A stretch of 64,000 nt of DNA from Bactericera cockerelli (lineage: Eukaryota > Arthropoda > Insecta > Hemiptera > Triozidae). The position numbers and the translations under genes were made by a program. The stretch spans positions 55,681,233-55,745,232 of the forward strand of contig CM044956.1 of NCBI GenBank assembly GCA_024516035.1, read 5' to 3'. This document shows, piece after piece, positions 1-10,849 of the stretch. Positions within the stretch are counted from its first letter, which is position 1. Each line of letters begins with the position of its first letter. The notes under the pieces were generated by a model, which was not told the DNA's origin, searched no databases, and saw nothing but the letters and a program-made list of their open reading frames with translations.

Positions 1-289
1 TTCGTGTTTGCTGATAGGGCGACCTGGGAAAGAATGATATTTGCAAAACAATCCCACTCTCTGCAGAACTAGCGGAGGAAGGGGCGGGCCCATCAAGAAA
101 ATTGCACATTTATAATTACACGGAATGTACTTTAGGCTAAGCATGGGATAGGTAGTACTCTAACTTGTGAGTTATGATATATCATGCCTGAGGTTAGGAG
201 CAACTAACAACATGCTTGTTGAAAGTTGAAAGAAAGAAAAGGAAGAAGAAGAAAACCACCGTCCTAATCCAGGACGTTCAATTAAATAG

Positions 290-400
290 ACTTATAACCG
301 TTAGGAAGGGCATCCAGCCGTAAAATTGTGCCAAAACGAACCAACCTAAACCATGAGGTTGAACAACGTTGACCTGCTTAAGCGGGATAAGACAGAGTAA
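290..400 (+). repeat. Interspersed repeat fragment
   Basis: This segment carries the phrase gttaggaagggcatccag followed by text rich in accaacct and gaggttg. A related copy lies on the minus strand at 5388-5490. I recall similar sequence at the 3' ends of RTE-type elements, but the assignment is weak. Confidence 0.4.
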
Positions 401-440
401 AAGAAGAAGAGGACTATACTATATTCTATTAGTATCAGTA

Positions 441-634
441 TATCAGTATAAACAGAAGAGTGAGAAGTTGTACTAGATGTACATGAATATCAGAACATAC
501 CTGGACAGCAGTTTCGAGCTTATTTGCTCTCATCAGCAGGTAATAGTCCTGAATATCCATGCCATCAACTAACCTCTCTATTTTAATCAGTATAAACAGA
601 AGAGTGAGAAGTTGTACTAGATGTACATGAATAT
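441..634 (-). mobile_element. Hammerhead-bearing tandem element, copy 1 (retrozyme-like)
   Basis: About 1.35 copies of a repeat with a 144-bp period; the phrase cagtataaacag recurs at 444 and 588. One monomer holds a complete hammerhead ribozyme on the minus strand (497-546). A second copy with the same period and partial-dimer layout is at 43780-43960. There is no ORF. Short tandem monomers with a type I hammerhead resemble metazoan retrozymes, which are small non-autonomous retroelements that yield circular RNA. The element ends here are approximate. Confidence 0.7.
497..546 (-). ncRNA. Type I hammerhead ribozyme candidate
   Basis: Read on the minus strand: stem I (ending ACCTG), core CTGATGA, a 4-bp stem II (GAGC, loop AAATAA, GCTC), core GAAA, a very short stem III (CTGCTG), then cleavage triplet GTC followed by CAGGT, which pairs back to ACCTG. 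Every conserved core position is present. The predicted cut is between plus-strand positions 503 and 504. The tiny stem III is typical of Penelope and retrozyme hammerheads, which often cleave as dimers. Confidence 0.82.
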
Positions 635-1017
635 CTATTCTGTCTAAAGTCCAGTAGTCTCTTCTCATTCCTGTTTGCAATATTTTCCCAGCCTCACCGA
701 CTCTCAAAAAACATTACACGATAAAAACATCCCCCAACTAATCGATGCCGATGGGAAGGGAACATTAAAATGGGTTACAACGTCCATACACTGAAAGTTT
801 TGCATAACCATATTGCAGACGGCAGAGGCTGCTCCAGATAGCATCTTGTGCATATTTAAAAGCTTTTCAATATACTTATACGTATACTAGGCGCGGTCGG
901 TGGGAAAATGTTTTGGGGGTGCTGCCACATAAACCGGACTAAAATGGGATGTATAGAGTCGTTCCTACAGTATCTAAAGAGTTAAGTTTCTTTATCATGC
1001 ACATCATATAATAATTA
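635..1017. other. No gene recognised
   Basis: Mixed-composition sequence. Near 887-930 a fragment (gcgcggtcggtggg, then gggggtgctgcc) resembles the inverted pieces at 1279-1320, so both may come from one decayed repeat. No coding potential was seen. Confidence 0.4.
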
Positions 1018-1018
1018 G

Positions 1019-1175
1019 GACCGACCTCAGTAGCTTGATCGATAAGGCGGCGGACTTGTAACGTGGAGGTCGGTGGTTCAAGTCTTGGTTTCAGCGTAAA
1101 TTTAGTAAAGCGAGTGAGTTTGAATAGTTGTGATATCACAAAAGTGATTAACACAAATATGATAACTTTTTTTTT
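1019..1175 (+). repeat. SINE-1 (tRNA-derived), full copy
   Basis: The reference copy of the commonest SINE here. It has a tRNA-like head with A box (tagcttgatcgataagg) and B box (ggttcaagtc). The anticodon-loop-like cttgtaa suggests a tRNA-Thr(UGU)-like ancestor. A tail of about 90 bp contains aaagcgag and gataacttttttttt. Copies at 34843, 36529, 43507 and 61465 share head and tail. Confidence 0.85.
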
Positions 1176-1866
1176 ATCATAATAATTAGGTATGCATGAA
1201 TTATTCTAGAAATTTGTGATGATTTTCATTGTGTACGAGCTAGGACTTGAGAAAGTCCTCTCATTTTCTCTTTTGTCTGGGGGTGCTGCAGTTCCGCAGC
1301 TCCTTAGGACCAGCCGCGCCTGACATAAACAATAATAGCATAACGGTCTGTTAAATGTGGTATGTGTATATATTATATTGTATACCTAATAGTAATTTAT
1401 ATTCATGTTACTTTATTATATAAAATTATTAACATTTTATAATTATATAAGTTATACAAAAAGCATATACATAATTATATACAACATAAATGCACAGGCT
1501 CAATAGCATTACCGAGTGTATATTTTTGTATGCAATAGCAGTACAAAACACTTTTAACATAAATTAACCATTATCAATATACATACATACATACAATAAT
1601 AGAGTTCCATTTTATGCCTTAACTGTATTTACACACAGTCATACATAGGTACATTACCCAAGTATAGAGTTCCCATGCCTTAACTATACGGAAACAATAG
1701 CCATTAAAAAAAGAAAGAAAAGGTTCTCTTCTTCTTTCAAGTTTCGCCGGCGTGTATTCTGCATAATAACGTCATTACAGAGGAAAACTTTGAACAAACA
1801 AAAGCTATCCGAATTCTGTCTCCTGATGGCACATTCAAAAGACTTCCTCGCATTTCCTCGGGAGCA
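1176..1866. other. AT-rich sequence without a gene
   Basis: AT-rich sequence with a short (acat)n stretch near 1581-1594. Short open frames on the minus strand show no recognisable domain. Confidence 0.4.
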
Positions 1867-2085
1867 CAATTTACCTCAGCGGTAAGATCCTCGCTCGGAG
1901 AGTGATTCGCGGTACGAACCCCAGGGCCGAAAAAAAATTGTATTCATAATTTGATTACAAATTGTTTGTAAGGGATACCTTCCGCTCGTGTTGATCCAGC
2001 ACCTAAATGGGAAGTATTGTGTCACTTCTCGCCCAAAAAGGGAGGTAGTCTCCGGGATGGGCAAGCTACAACACAGACCACAAGC
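1867..2085 (+). repeat. SINE-4 (tRNA-derived), copy 1
   Basis: A tRNA-like head (cagcggtaagat...ggtacgaacccc) is followed by a body with agggatacctt, cacctaaatgggaagta and gggatgggcaagctacaacaca. The copy at 22008-22225 aligns along nearly the whole length. Confidence 0.75.
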
Positions 2086-2451
2086 GTCTACAGTAGCGCC
2101 TGTTTCATGGCAACAAAATAAGAAAGGCAGTGGAAAACAAAAATCTTAAAGAAAAGTCGCGGCGTCCCAGCTTTCGTAAGTTCACTGAATCCATGCAAGG
2201 CAACGTCCAGAACGAGCTTCCAGAATCAGCTGTTTGAATATGAATTTTTGACTTTAATATTATTGATCCGACCAAAATTTAAGGACCTATGTATTATTTT
2301 TTTTTTTCAAATATACAACAAAAATTCAAATTTTTACGCTCGTGTATCTAAGCTTAATCGACAATTAATATTTTTTATTATTCTTTAAATTAATTTAACG
2401 CCCTGCAAACGAGAGCAATTACTAAGTAAAATGTCTAAACTATCCTATCTA

Positions 2452-3366
2452 CGAGGTTTGGCTATTAAGTTCGTAGACTCTTTCCATAAAACGATGTGTG
2501 TTTAACTTACCCAACTTTAGTAGTTATCCCCTTCAATGTACTCCCCTCCTCTATCCCTACAACGTTCTAAGCAAATTTTTCATTGATCGAAACAGTGGTG
2601 GAGGTCATTTTGTGTGAGGCCTTTCAAGACTTTTGCCGGTTTTTTCTTAACGTCATTTACGCTGTCAAATCTGGTACCTTTCAGGGTAGATTTGATTTTT
2701 GGGAATAAGTAAAAGTCCCACGGGGCTAGGTCGGGTGAGTAAGGAGGGTGTTCCAACACTGGGATGTTGTACTTGGCCAGGAACGTCTTCACGGAGTCAC
2801 TGTGGACTCGCGCATGGCACCATTTTTGCGCAAACTTTTGTCATGTTGAAATTTTCGTGCAAAATTTGTCTCACACATTATGTATTAATTTTAAGTGTAT
2901 CAGCCATTAGTCCTAGAGTTAATTTACGGTCAGAACGAATCATAACACCAATTTTTCCAATGTTTTCGTCAGTTTTTGAGGTTTGGGGGCAACCAGGACG
3001 TGGATCGTACTCAACATCTTCCTGACCACCTTGAAACCGTTTAAACCACTTATAAAGTGTTGATCTTTTCAAACATGACGCCTGGTACACTGTCTTTAAC
3101 AAATAAAAAGTTTTACCAGCAAGTTTTACGTAAAATTCAATAATCACTCGTTGCTCAACATTTGTATCAATCATAAATCTGGCAAAATTAAAAAAGGTGT
3201 CTTGCGCGTCGGGCTATTACAACAGAACTAATTACAGTACAGGTATGTGACAGCTATCAATTCAAACACAAGACTTGAAGCTTTCTAAAGATGTTCATCA
3301 TATCTTGCTAGCATGGACAGCTTTTGCGTAGCGGCTCGCGTCTACGAAATTAATAGCCAAACCTCG
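2452..3366 (-). mobile_element. Internally deleted mariner transposon
   Basis: Both ends carry an inverted repeat of about 26 bp (cgaggtttggctattaa..., one mismatch) flanked by a TA dinucleotide on each side, as expected for Tc1/mariner integration. At 915 bp it is shorter than a full mariner (about 1.3 kb). The missing length falls in the middle of the transposase. Confidence 0.9.
2517..3174 (-). pseudogene. Mariner transposase pseudogene (DD34D type)
   Basis: On the minus strand the N-terminal helix-turn-helix region (about 98 codons from ATG at 3174, with EQRVIIEFYVKLAGKT and a repeat of the KWFKRFQGG type) runs to an in-frame TAA at 2878. The same frame then continues with VRQILHENFNM and KVCAKMVP. 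There it jumps directly to the C-terminal catalytic block (HARVHSDSVKTFLAKYN, then YSPDLAPWDFYLF with the third catalytic Asp). The middle of the protein, with the first two catalytic Asp residues, is gone and the frame changes at the join. A further TGA replaces an expected Trp codon before the true end at 2517. The protein cannot be functional. The family normally cuts and pastes at TA sites. Confidence 0.88.
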
Positions 3367-3429
3367 TATTATGTATTATAAATTATTTGTGAGACGATTA
3401 AGTCTGACTATGCAGTATGCACTGGGCCC

Positions 3430-3545
3430 TATAATGCCCTATAGCCAAATTATGAAACAGGTTTAAAGTTGAGATTAGCCAGAATGTCCCTCAACTCGGG
3501 CTATAGTGCTCTGTGATTGGTTGAAACTTCGACTTGAGGACGTGT
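3430..3545. repeat. Small foldback-type repeat, copy 1
   Basis: Phrases ctatag, attatgaaacag and ttgaaacttcgacttgagg recur in similar or inverted order at 32565-32690 (caagtcaatgtttcaa, cattatgaaacagaattaaa, caagtcaaagttt). Probably a small non-autonomous element. Termini and TSD were not resolved. Confidence 0.35.
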
Positions 3546-3607
3546 CTGCCTTAACCTAACACTTAATCCTAAGTTTTAGGAGGCGGCCAGAACGAGGACC
3601 CTGGGCC

Positions 3608-3662
3608 TAGACCATAATCAATGGACCCTAGACCCTAGACCCTGGACCCTAGTCCCTACACC
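3608..3662 (+). repeat. Degenerate (ccctaga)n tandem repeat
   Basis: About six units of a 7-bp motif (ccctaga, with variants ccctgga and ccctagt). It superficially resembles a telomeric repeat but is not the usual insect ccTAA unit, and it is short. Confidence 0.5.
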
Positions 3663-4661
3663 TAGATATAGACGATTTTTGGGACTCATTCGATGCCGCT
3701 TGAATTTAACATCGTTTGATCATACTGCGTGATGTTACTGGCACGGTGCTATCGGTCTAGGACTCTGTTATGTTCGAGCACTCAGATGTTAATGTTAATG
3801 TCCTGCAAATTCAAGAAGAAATCCCAGCACGCATGACCTTGTTCAAGAGATGTTAAGCCTTTAAAAAAAAAAAAAAAAAAAAAAATACAAACAAAACTAA
3901 AGGGTTTCCCATTCCAGCAGGCAGTAGCTAGCCACACATCAGGTCAGTGTAAAGTTTTCTCATTTCCTGCTTTCCAATCAAAGGGCGGGCTTACAACACG
4001 TGTGCAGAATAGACGATGAGATGTCTGCACGCGGGACTAACGTCAGAACATTGGGAGTAAGTTGGTTTCTGTTTTTACCTATATGCCGCGTGCCGCACCA
4101 GTTGAAAAAGAGCTGTCAGCTACAGTTACATTTTTTATGTTACGAGAGAAGAAGTTCTGTACTTTTTCACATTTTTAATTGAACACAAAAGTAGGAATAA
4201 AAAATGCGTATTTGAGATGGTCACAAATAAACACTACCAGAAATATAAGAAAGAGAACTTGATAGATGCTGACATGAAATTCAAAAGCAACAGATTATTA
4301 AGGCATTTCGTAATCTTAACTGAAAGGTGCTGTCTCCCAAAAATTTAGTCGTAAAAGCAACAACAGGCCAAAACAGCACAATTAAATTAAAGTAAAGAAC
4401 TGACTTTGACAAAATTTCATCGTGTTAACTGTCTTTAAAAGCTATTCCCTGTGTCACTAAGATAAATTTACTTTGAGTCATCAAGATAAATGAGTTCGAC
4501 ACTTAATGTCAAACTAATTATCCTGGCTGACTCAACAAGAAAATGAGACTTATTTTTTAAACTTTCTGACTTACCCTCAGCTTCAGGAAGACAGACATTG
4601 ACATTGGAAGACTCCTGAAAAAAAAAAATTGATTGTCAGTCAAGAACAAGTTTTACGGTTC

Positions 4662-4760
4662 ATTTGAGTGGTCACCAACCAAACCCTGACCTCTCTGAAC
4701 GATGTTTAACTTCAGAGATCCGGCGAGAACTATCGAACGTACCATTGACGCTGGCTTTAG
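4662..4760 (-). repeat. 5S-derived SINE fragment
   Basis: Minus-strand remnant of the 5S-headed SINE: agccagcgtcaatgg-like start, ccggatctctgaagtt, and a gggtttggttggtgacc block. Heavily decayed compared with 60874-61120. Confidence 0.5.
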
Positions 4761-4996
4761 TAGTTTTGTATATCATTTTTTTTCTTCATATTTTACGGCG
4801 CTTTAGCTACAGGCCGTAAGACTTTCTCCGGATTCTCGAGTTTATATTTTAGTGAAAATATTTGCAGCTTTGAGATATGTTATAATGGAGTCATTTCCCG
4901 ACTGGTGCGACTGGTCATCTAGCAAGGAGGGTTTAGAGGGGAGAGATACTTGTTGATGATGAAGGTCAGGGCAAGTCATGACGTGTTGGACGGATA

Positions 4997-5230
4997 GGGT
5001 GTCGGGCGATTGTAAATTCCCCCGCTTTCATACGAATTCCCCCGATGCAAATTGGGACTTAAAAGGTACATGAAAATTTCCCCGATTGCAAATCATCTAT
5101 TTGATTGCGTGCAGAATCGGGGAATTCACCATGAAACCCTCAGTAATCAATTATTTTACCGGGGGAATTTACAACCGGAAATACGAACTTTCAAGAAACC
5201 GGGGAATTTACATTTACCAGGGTGTCACCA
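4997..5230. mobile_element. Small foldback element with repeated gaattcccc motifs
   Basis: Left side reads gtaaattcccccg and right side cgggggaatttac, with at least six occurrences of aattcccc or ggggaatt in about 230 bp, arranged as inverted pairs. The outer edges (gggtgtc... and ...agggtgtcacc) may be the termini. It has no coding capacity and is probably a MITE. The target duplication was not resolved. Confidence 0.45.
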
Positions 5231-5387
5231 CAGTGGCAAGAAGAAGGCAAGAAGGTAAAATCTTTACTGTGAAATAAAAGCCTGATTTTAGTTACAAAAT
5301 TTCAAAATAGTATAATTCTTACAAAAATTAAAATTGCATTTATTCTCATCTAATTTCTCTTTCACTTTCCTTTCCCAAACCAACTTG

Positions 5388-5490
5388 GGGTTGGTATAGC
5401 TCAACCTCTTCTTCACGATTGAGGTTGGTTGACTCTGGCACTCCTGTATACTTTAACGACTGGATGCCCTTTGTAACAACAATCCTGAAA
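5388..5490 (-). repeat. Interspersed repeat fragment (same family as 290-400)
   Basis: The reverse complement contains aagggcatccagtcg followed by text rich in accaacctc and gaggttg, matching 290-400. Confidence 0.4.
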
Positions 5491-5512
5491 GTTGTGAATG
5501 GCACCTGACCGT

Positions 5513-5715
5513 GCACTGGTAGTCAAGTGGTTAACGCTACCTGGTTTACCAGGTAGCGATCCGCGGGTTCGAATCCCACCCAGTGCATGAATTTTTTCTC
5601 ATTATTTTGAGTTTGTGACCACATAATAATAAGACTCTGAGGTTAAGTGGTAGCAAATGGTTTGAGCAATAACCTCGCTTGGTGGTTACCTTCCACTAAA
5701 GAGTATTATTATATG
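5513..5715 (+). repeat. SINE-2 (tRNA-derived), copy 1
   Basis: The head folds like a tRNA (7-bp acceptor pairing gcactgg/ccagtgc, B box gggttcgaatccca). The tail (gagtttgtgaccacataata, then gactctgagg, then ggttaccttccac) is shared with 22868, 33606 and 42870. The tail and repeated occurrence argue for a SINE, not a tRNA gene. Confidence 0.8.
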
Positions 5716-6102
5716 TTGGTATTGTAGCCCCCATTCGAATCCAATGCGGGAAGTAAAATAGAAACAGGTATCGCTCTATTGTACTGTCTCTACCGTCACT
5801 GATTAGAGAGAAAGAAAAAAGTCACCCAGTTAATAATAACCATTTTAATAAGAAAATAAGTTCAGCGAAAAGCTTTTCTTACTAAACATTTCAGTTAAAA
5901 GAAAACTTTCTGTGTGATCTTATAAATATCAGACCGTTCTCCTTTGAACTAGAACTTTCAATTAAAAATAAATAATAGTAAAAAGAAATGAGAGGAGAAG
6001 AGTGTTGGTGGATTATAAAATCCAACGAGGTGTCTAGTTAATTGAGTTTTATTTACATTTTAATTTTTTAACATTCCTTTTAGACTTCTTGAAATTTTGA
6101 AA

Positions 6103-6168
6103 TGAATAAAGCGAGTTTTAGTAGTTTTGATATCACGATTCTCGATTGTGATGAAGACAAATAGGATA
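6103..6168 (+). repeat. SINE-1 tail fragment
   Basis: Contains aataaagcgagttttagtag and gatatcacga as in SINE-1 tails, without the head. Confidence 0.5.
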
Positions 6169-6539
6169 ACAGAATCCCCCTTAAAATCAGAATGAGAATA
6201 TTTATAATCGATTCTTTTTTTTTTTATTTACGGTTAAGCACTTAAGCACTTGGTAAAAAAAAAGTAGATGGGTACCTATAAAAAAAAGGTAGGTACATTA
6301 TTTGCATTAAACCTAAAAAAAAGAAAGAAGATAAATAATGCAAGCTTATCGTATACAACACCAGCTGAATAATCACGTTAGGAAGAGCGAACAGCAAGTC
6401 CTGAGCGAGTGATACCTACCTGGAAAAATGGCGCTGGAATCCACAAGAGAGTAGAAGACAAACTAGAGCGCTACATTCATAGCCACATCTGTTTGGAACT
6501 GCAAGCACATCATTCGCATTGATGAACATCCGTACCAGT

Positions 6540-7135
6540 CACTTCTCTTCGTGGCTACTTTGCTTCCACAATCAATTTCCTTCTAACTCCACTACTTCCC
6601 TATCCCCTCCATCTAATATACCGCCCTCACTTCTATTCCATCATACCCACTTGCCTTCCGTCTTCTTCATATTCCTTGTAGCACCTTTCCTTCTCATCAT
6701 ACTCACTTCCCTACAATATCCCCACTCTATTTTCTCTTCTGACTTAACCTCGCCTCATCTACTTCCTTCATCAAATTCCACCCTCACTTCTATTCCATCA
6801 TACCAATTGCCTTCTATGCTGTTCATTTCCCTTCCACTTCTTACTCACACTTCTCTTTCGTTCTCTACCAAATATACCCTCCCTTCCTTTCCATCAAACT
6901 TCCAGCTTCTACATCCCCAGCTTCTTTCAATTTTCTCACTTCTCCACTCACTTTCCTATCACCTCCACTACTTCTCTTCCACCCTCTATCACATCCACCC
7001 TGACTTCTTGCCCACTATACTCATTTGCCTTCAACATCCCCAAAAAATGTCAACTCCCACATCTTCATTGACTTCTCTACCACCTCCACTTACTCTCTTC
7101 CCATCCTAACTCAACCCCGCCATCACCACTTCCAC
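6540..7135 (+). repeat. Polypyrimidine low-complexity tract
   Basis: About 600 bp in which the plus strand is dominated by C and T, with diverged repeats such as cttccctatccc and ccctcacttctattccat. A long Ser/Pro/Leu-rich frame across it (6519-7109) reflects the base bias, not a gene. Confidence 0.75.
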
Positions 7136-7239
7136 TTTGTATTCTGCCTCGCTAATATGTATATAAATAAAGGAGCTACCATCATAATATATTATGAAGA
7201 CATCCGACGCTTCCGAAAGTTGACATTGAGATGAGAGAT

Positions 7240-8110
7240 TACTCGAGGGAAAGAGAGAGGAAGTGGATTAGAAAGAGGAAGAGAAGGAGGAGGTGGTGGA
7301 AAAGAAAGAGAAGGAAGACTTAGAAGAATGAGGAAGAAGAGAAAAAGAAGGCGTTCAATGCGTTCATGGAAAAGGAAGAGATATAGGAGGTTACGAGGAG
7401 ATCGAGTAGGAGGAAAAGGAGAAGGAAAAGAAGTGGGTGAAAAGGAAAAGAATTAGAAGATTAAGAAAATGGCAGAAAAGGAAGAAGAGTCTACGAAACA
7501 GGAAGAGAAGCAGGAGGTTAGTGAATGATAGAAAAGGAGTTCCATACGAAAAAGGAAGAAAAAATGGACAAAGAAAAAATGAAGGAAGACGAGAAAGAAG
7601 CTTAGAAGAAGAATTTAGATCAGATGTGCAGGATAAGGAAATGATATCGGAAAAGGAGGGTACGGAACTACGGATAAGATGAGAAGTGGCAGAAAGAATA
7701 GGAGGAAGAATTATGATAATGAGCACAAGTTTGAGGAGAATTAGAAGGTGGGGGACAACAAAGAGGAAGAGAGTGGGAGGGATGAGTAATCTAGATTGGA
7801 AGTTGAGGAAGTAGGGAGAAAAGAAGGACAAGAAGGAGGTGAGGATGGAGAATAATGAAGATAAGCAGGACTACTTTAAAGAGACTAATGAAAAAAGTGT
7901 GAAAGACGTAGGCAAAAAAAAATAGTTATGTCCACTTGTCCAGGCAAAGGTTTTCTATGTCTACTGAGAGGGAAAATTATGTTGAGGAAAAGAAGTATCA
8001 GGTACAGGTGGAAGAGGAGGAGGATAAGGAATAAAAGGAGGCGGAGGAGAAACACGTGTAGAAAGAGGAGAGGGAAATAACAACGAGAAAGAAGCGAAGG
8101 ATGAGAAGAG
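7240..8110 (+). repeat. Polypurine low-complexity tract
   Basis: About 870 bp in which the plus strand is dominated by A and G (gaagaggaag, agaaggag). It follows the pyrimidine tract after a short mixed spacer, so the strand bias flips near 7140-7240. Apparent Lys/Arg/Glu-rich or Ser/Leu-rich frames are compositional. Confidence 0.75.
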
Positions 8111-10053
8111 GAACATTATAAATGACATCGCGGAAAAATCTCTTCGTCACTTTTGAAGCGCGAGAGAGCCCGGTGATTTATTGTTGCGGAAAAAATTGCC
8201 TCGCGAGTGAAATACTCATCTCTCGTGAGGAATACACAGGAGCTCATGAGGGATTAGGCAGAAACTCTTCGCTGATTGGGATGCTAATAGGTTGTGAAAA
8301 ATGCCTGATCAGCATTAATCCACGCTCTCTGATTGATGAGATGCATTTGATACTGCATGAGCTGGAGTTGAATACCACACAATTTACAATTATTATGCAT
8401 GCATACATAATTTATAATACGTACGTAAACATATAAAATGTATGTAATAATTACGTAGTGTAGATTCTGAAATAGATATTTATCCTGCATAAGAGTTTTT
8501 AGTGATATTTGACGTATTTTATTTGATTCTTCTAACTTTGTCAGACCAAGAGACAAAAAACACAAATCATTGGCGCGCCTTCTCATATGCTTTCAAAAGA
8601 CCTCTCTTGTTTTCATTGATATATTCCTTCTCATTAGGTATTTATTTATTCTCATTTTTTACAAAAAATATTTATTTATTCCCCCAGGAGGCATTTTTTG
8701 GCAATGTCAATTCCTTTGATTATTTCATTTCAAAATTTTCCATCATTACAGATCACGGATCCAGGGTGGTTGAATTTTCTTTTTCTAGAACGAGTATATT
8801 TGATGTTTATCCAAGTTCTCTCTTTGAAATATGCCTTAACATTGATGATTTTTTTTGTTTGTATATCATATTTCTTGGAGGATGTGAAAAGATATTTTAG
8901 AAGTTAATAAACTAGATTTGTTGATAAGAGTACAAGGTTGTCTGAATATCTAATGTTGCTGATTAGTCTGTTGGCTATCATTTTTCTACAAATTCTCTGT
9001 TTTTCCAGTGCTTCTTCTATGATTTGTTTGGCGTGGATGTTAAAGAAGCCTTTAAGAAAAGAAAAATATAAATATGATGTGTTATACAGTGTCTCTACTC
9101 AGTCCAGATAGTTTTCAATTGAGAGTTTCTAATGCTTGTATTATAAGCCTGATGTGTGAATATTTATTTTTTCAAGGATTTTGATAGTTTACTTGTGATT
9201 TACGTTGGTCATTTGAATGTTTACTCTGTTTATTTATCACTGCCATACCTACCGCACCAGCTGTCCGAATACCGTCAATGTACATTTTTTCTCTTCTATT
9301 TGCTCGTTATTTATCACCAAAACTTTTTTTTTAATCCTACCTTAAAGGAAATCCATTTTCCTCTTCTGTGATTGAAAGCGTTCATCACATTCGAGTGTGG
9401 GAAAAGTGTCAAACGCTTGGACGGATTTATGAGATGTCCACACTGTCCGGCAAACTGACGAGAAATATACGTTCCGTTTTATACACCATCTATTTTAAAT
9501 ACGATCCATTTAACCAGTTGATTTACGATTTTTTTAGGTATGAAACGTTCAATGGACCTATTAGTAGTTGATCAATGCATTTGATGAACGATATATATTT
9601 AAACCCATACCATCCATTTAAAATACATGGTGCTTAGTTTTATTTTATAACAAAACTCGACAACTCCACTAGTTCCACTACCAACCCTTATAAATAAATA
9701 CCTCCATTTCGAAATGGAAGGTGCAATACGATCCACTTAATAAACGATCAATTTGCCCCCCACATGGAATGGTCGAATCACAGAATATCTATGTATACCT
9801 ACTCGTACCTAGGGACATTTATTGCATTTATTTATGTTGCCGGGAGACCCCGGCGGGGAGTAAGGCCATTTTAAATAAATGAAACCACATAACGTATAAA
9901 TATTATGTACGTTGTACATAATTACGTAATAATAAAACATTTTAGTGTTTTACTGGGACAATAGACGGCGGGAACTGGGAACACTCAACAGCGAACTTTT
10001 CATTTAACTCTCGGTAAATTATTTTTCCGCTCTTCATCTGGGCAGCTGCATGG
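8111..10053. other. AT-rich region without a gene
   Basis: AT-rich with weak internal repetition (forms of tttttcaaggattttga near 9170, and gatccatttaa near 9500-9740). Open frames (8122-8436, 8502-8900, 9156-9371) show only compositional bias. Confidence 0.45.
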
Positions 10054-10055
10054 TG

Positions 10056-10086
<31 letters not shown>

Positions 10087-10108
10087 TTATATTGTGTGTG
10101 TGTGTGTC
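10054..10108 (+). repeat. (GT)n microsatellite
   Basis: About 55 bp of gt dinucleotides with one short interruption. Confidence 0.9.
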
Positions 10109-10849
10109 AGTTTCGACAGCTACTACTTCTCGTGTCCAGAGAGTAGTAAATTTAGCACCCGTCACTAGGTGACATAGTAATATCTGCCAGCTAAATGTTT
10201 TGTTTCAAATATATTATGCATGCTAGGTACATACGTATACGAAATCAGAGTTTGTAAATAAACACTTTTTGCGATAGGAATATATCTGCATTTTTTTTTC
10301 AACATTGGGAACTGTAAGTATTGCATAGATGACCAAAAAAGGAGATATACTGAATTACTTATTTTTCTACTACAGCATGATCCTGAATTCATGCGTCCTC
10401 AAAAGTCAAAGAATAAGGCGTTGCAAAGACTTTCATACCCTTGAAGTTTCATTGCGTTCTTCAAAGATCAGATGAGACTCTAGAGTTTAGAGCTAAGATA
10501 ACAGATCGTCAAACAATTAATTGAATGTTAGTTTAATCAAGGAAAACATTCCTGGTGTAAACTCTGTTTGAAAACAGAAAAATGGTAAACCAACATACGT
10601 ACAGTACCTTGAAAGCCACTAGATACAAAGAGATATCACAAAACTATTAATGAAAGAGGTACACACAGAAATGAGAGAAAGGATACTCAGAAATAATTAA
10701 AAGCATCTCAAAGGATTTCTCTGGAAAGCGAGACAGAGATAGCAACAGAGATGGTACAGTACACCATTAGATAGAGACAGAGACATATACAAATACTGGA
10801 GAAACAACATTGGAGAAATTCCGGCTGCAATTAAACGTGAATTGCTCTT
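10109..10849. other. No gene recognised
   Basis: AT-rich sequence grading into the purine-rich tract. Nothing coding or structural was identified. Confidence 0.4.

Larger units (their letters stand above)
3367..4661. other. No gene; short repeats
   Basis: Holds a candidate foldback repeat (3430-3545), a degenerate cccta-type tandem (3608-3662), a poly(A) run at 3864-3885 and otherwise AT-rich sequence. The open frame at 4000-4182 has no recognisable domain. Confidence 0.4.

Noticed and set aside
3608..3662. Interstitial telomere
   Set aside because: The unit is a 7-bp ccctaga, not the common arthropod ccTAA, and there are only about six degenerate units.
5513..5590. A tRNA gene with a 7-bp acceptor pairing
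   Set aside because: The anticodon arm does not give a standard 7-base loop, and the head is followed by the SINE-2 tail found in three other places.
6519..7109. A 196-codon Ser/Pro/Leu-rich open frame
   Set aside because: It lies wholly in a polypyrimidine tract and its residues follow the base bias. No domain, and the complementary purine tract gives equally long frames.
7391..7831. Open frames on both strands in the purine-rich tract
   Set aside because: Compositional: Lys/Arg/Glu on one strand and Ser/Phe/Leu on the other.
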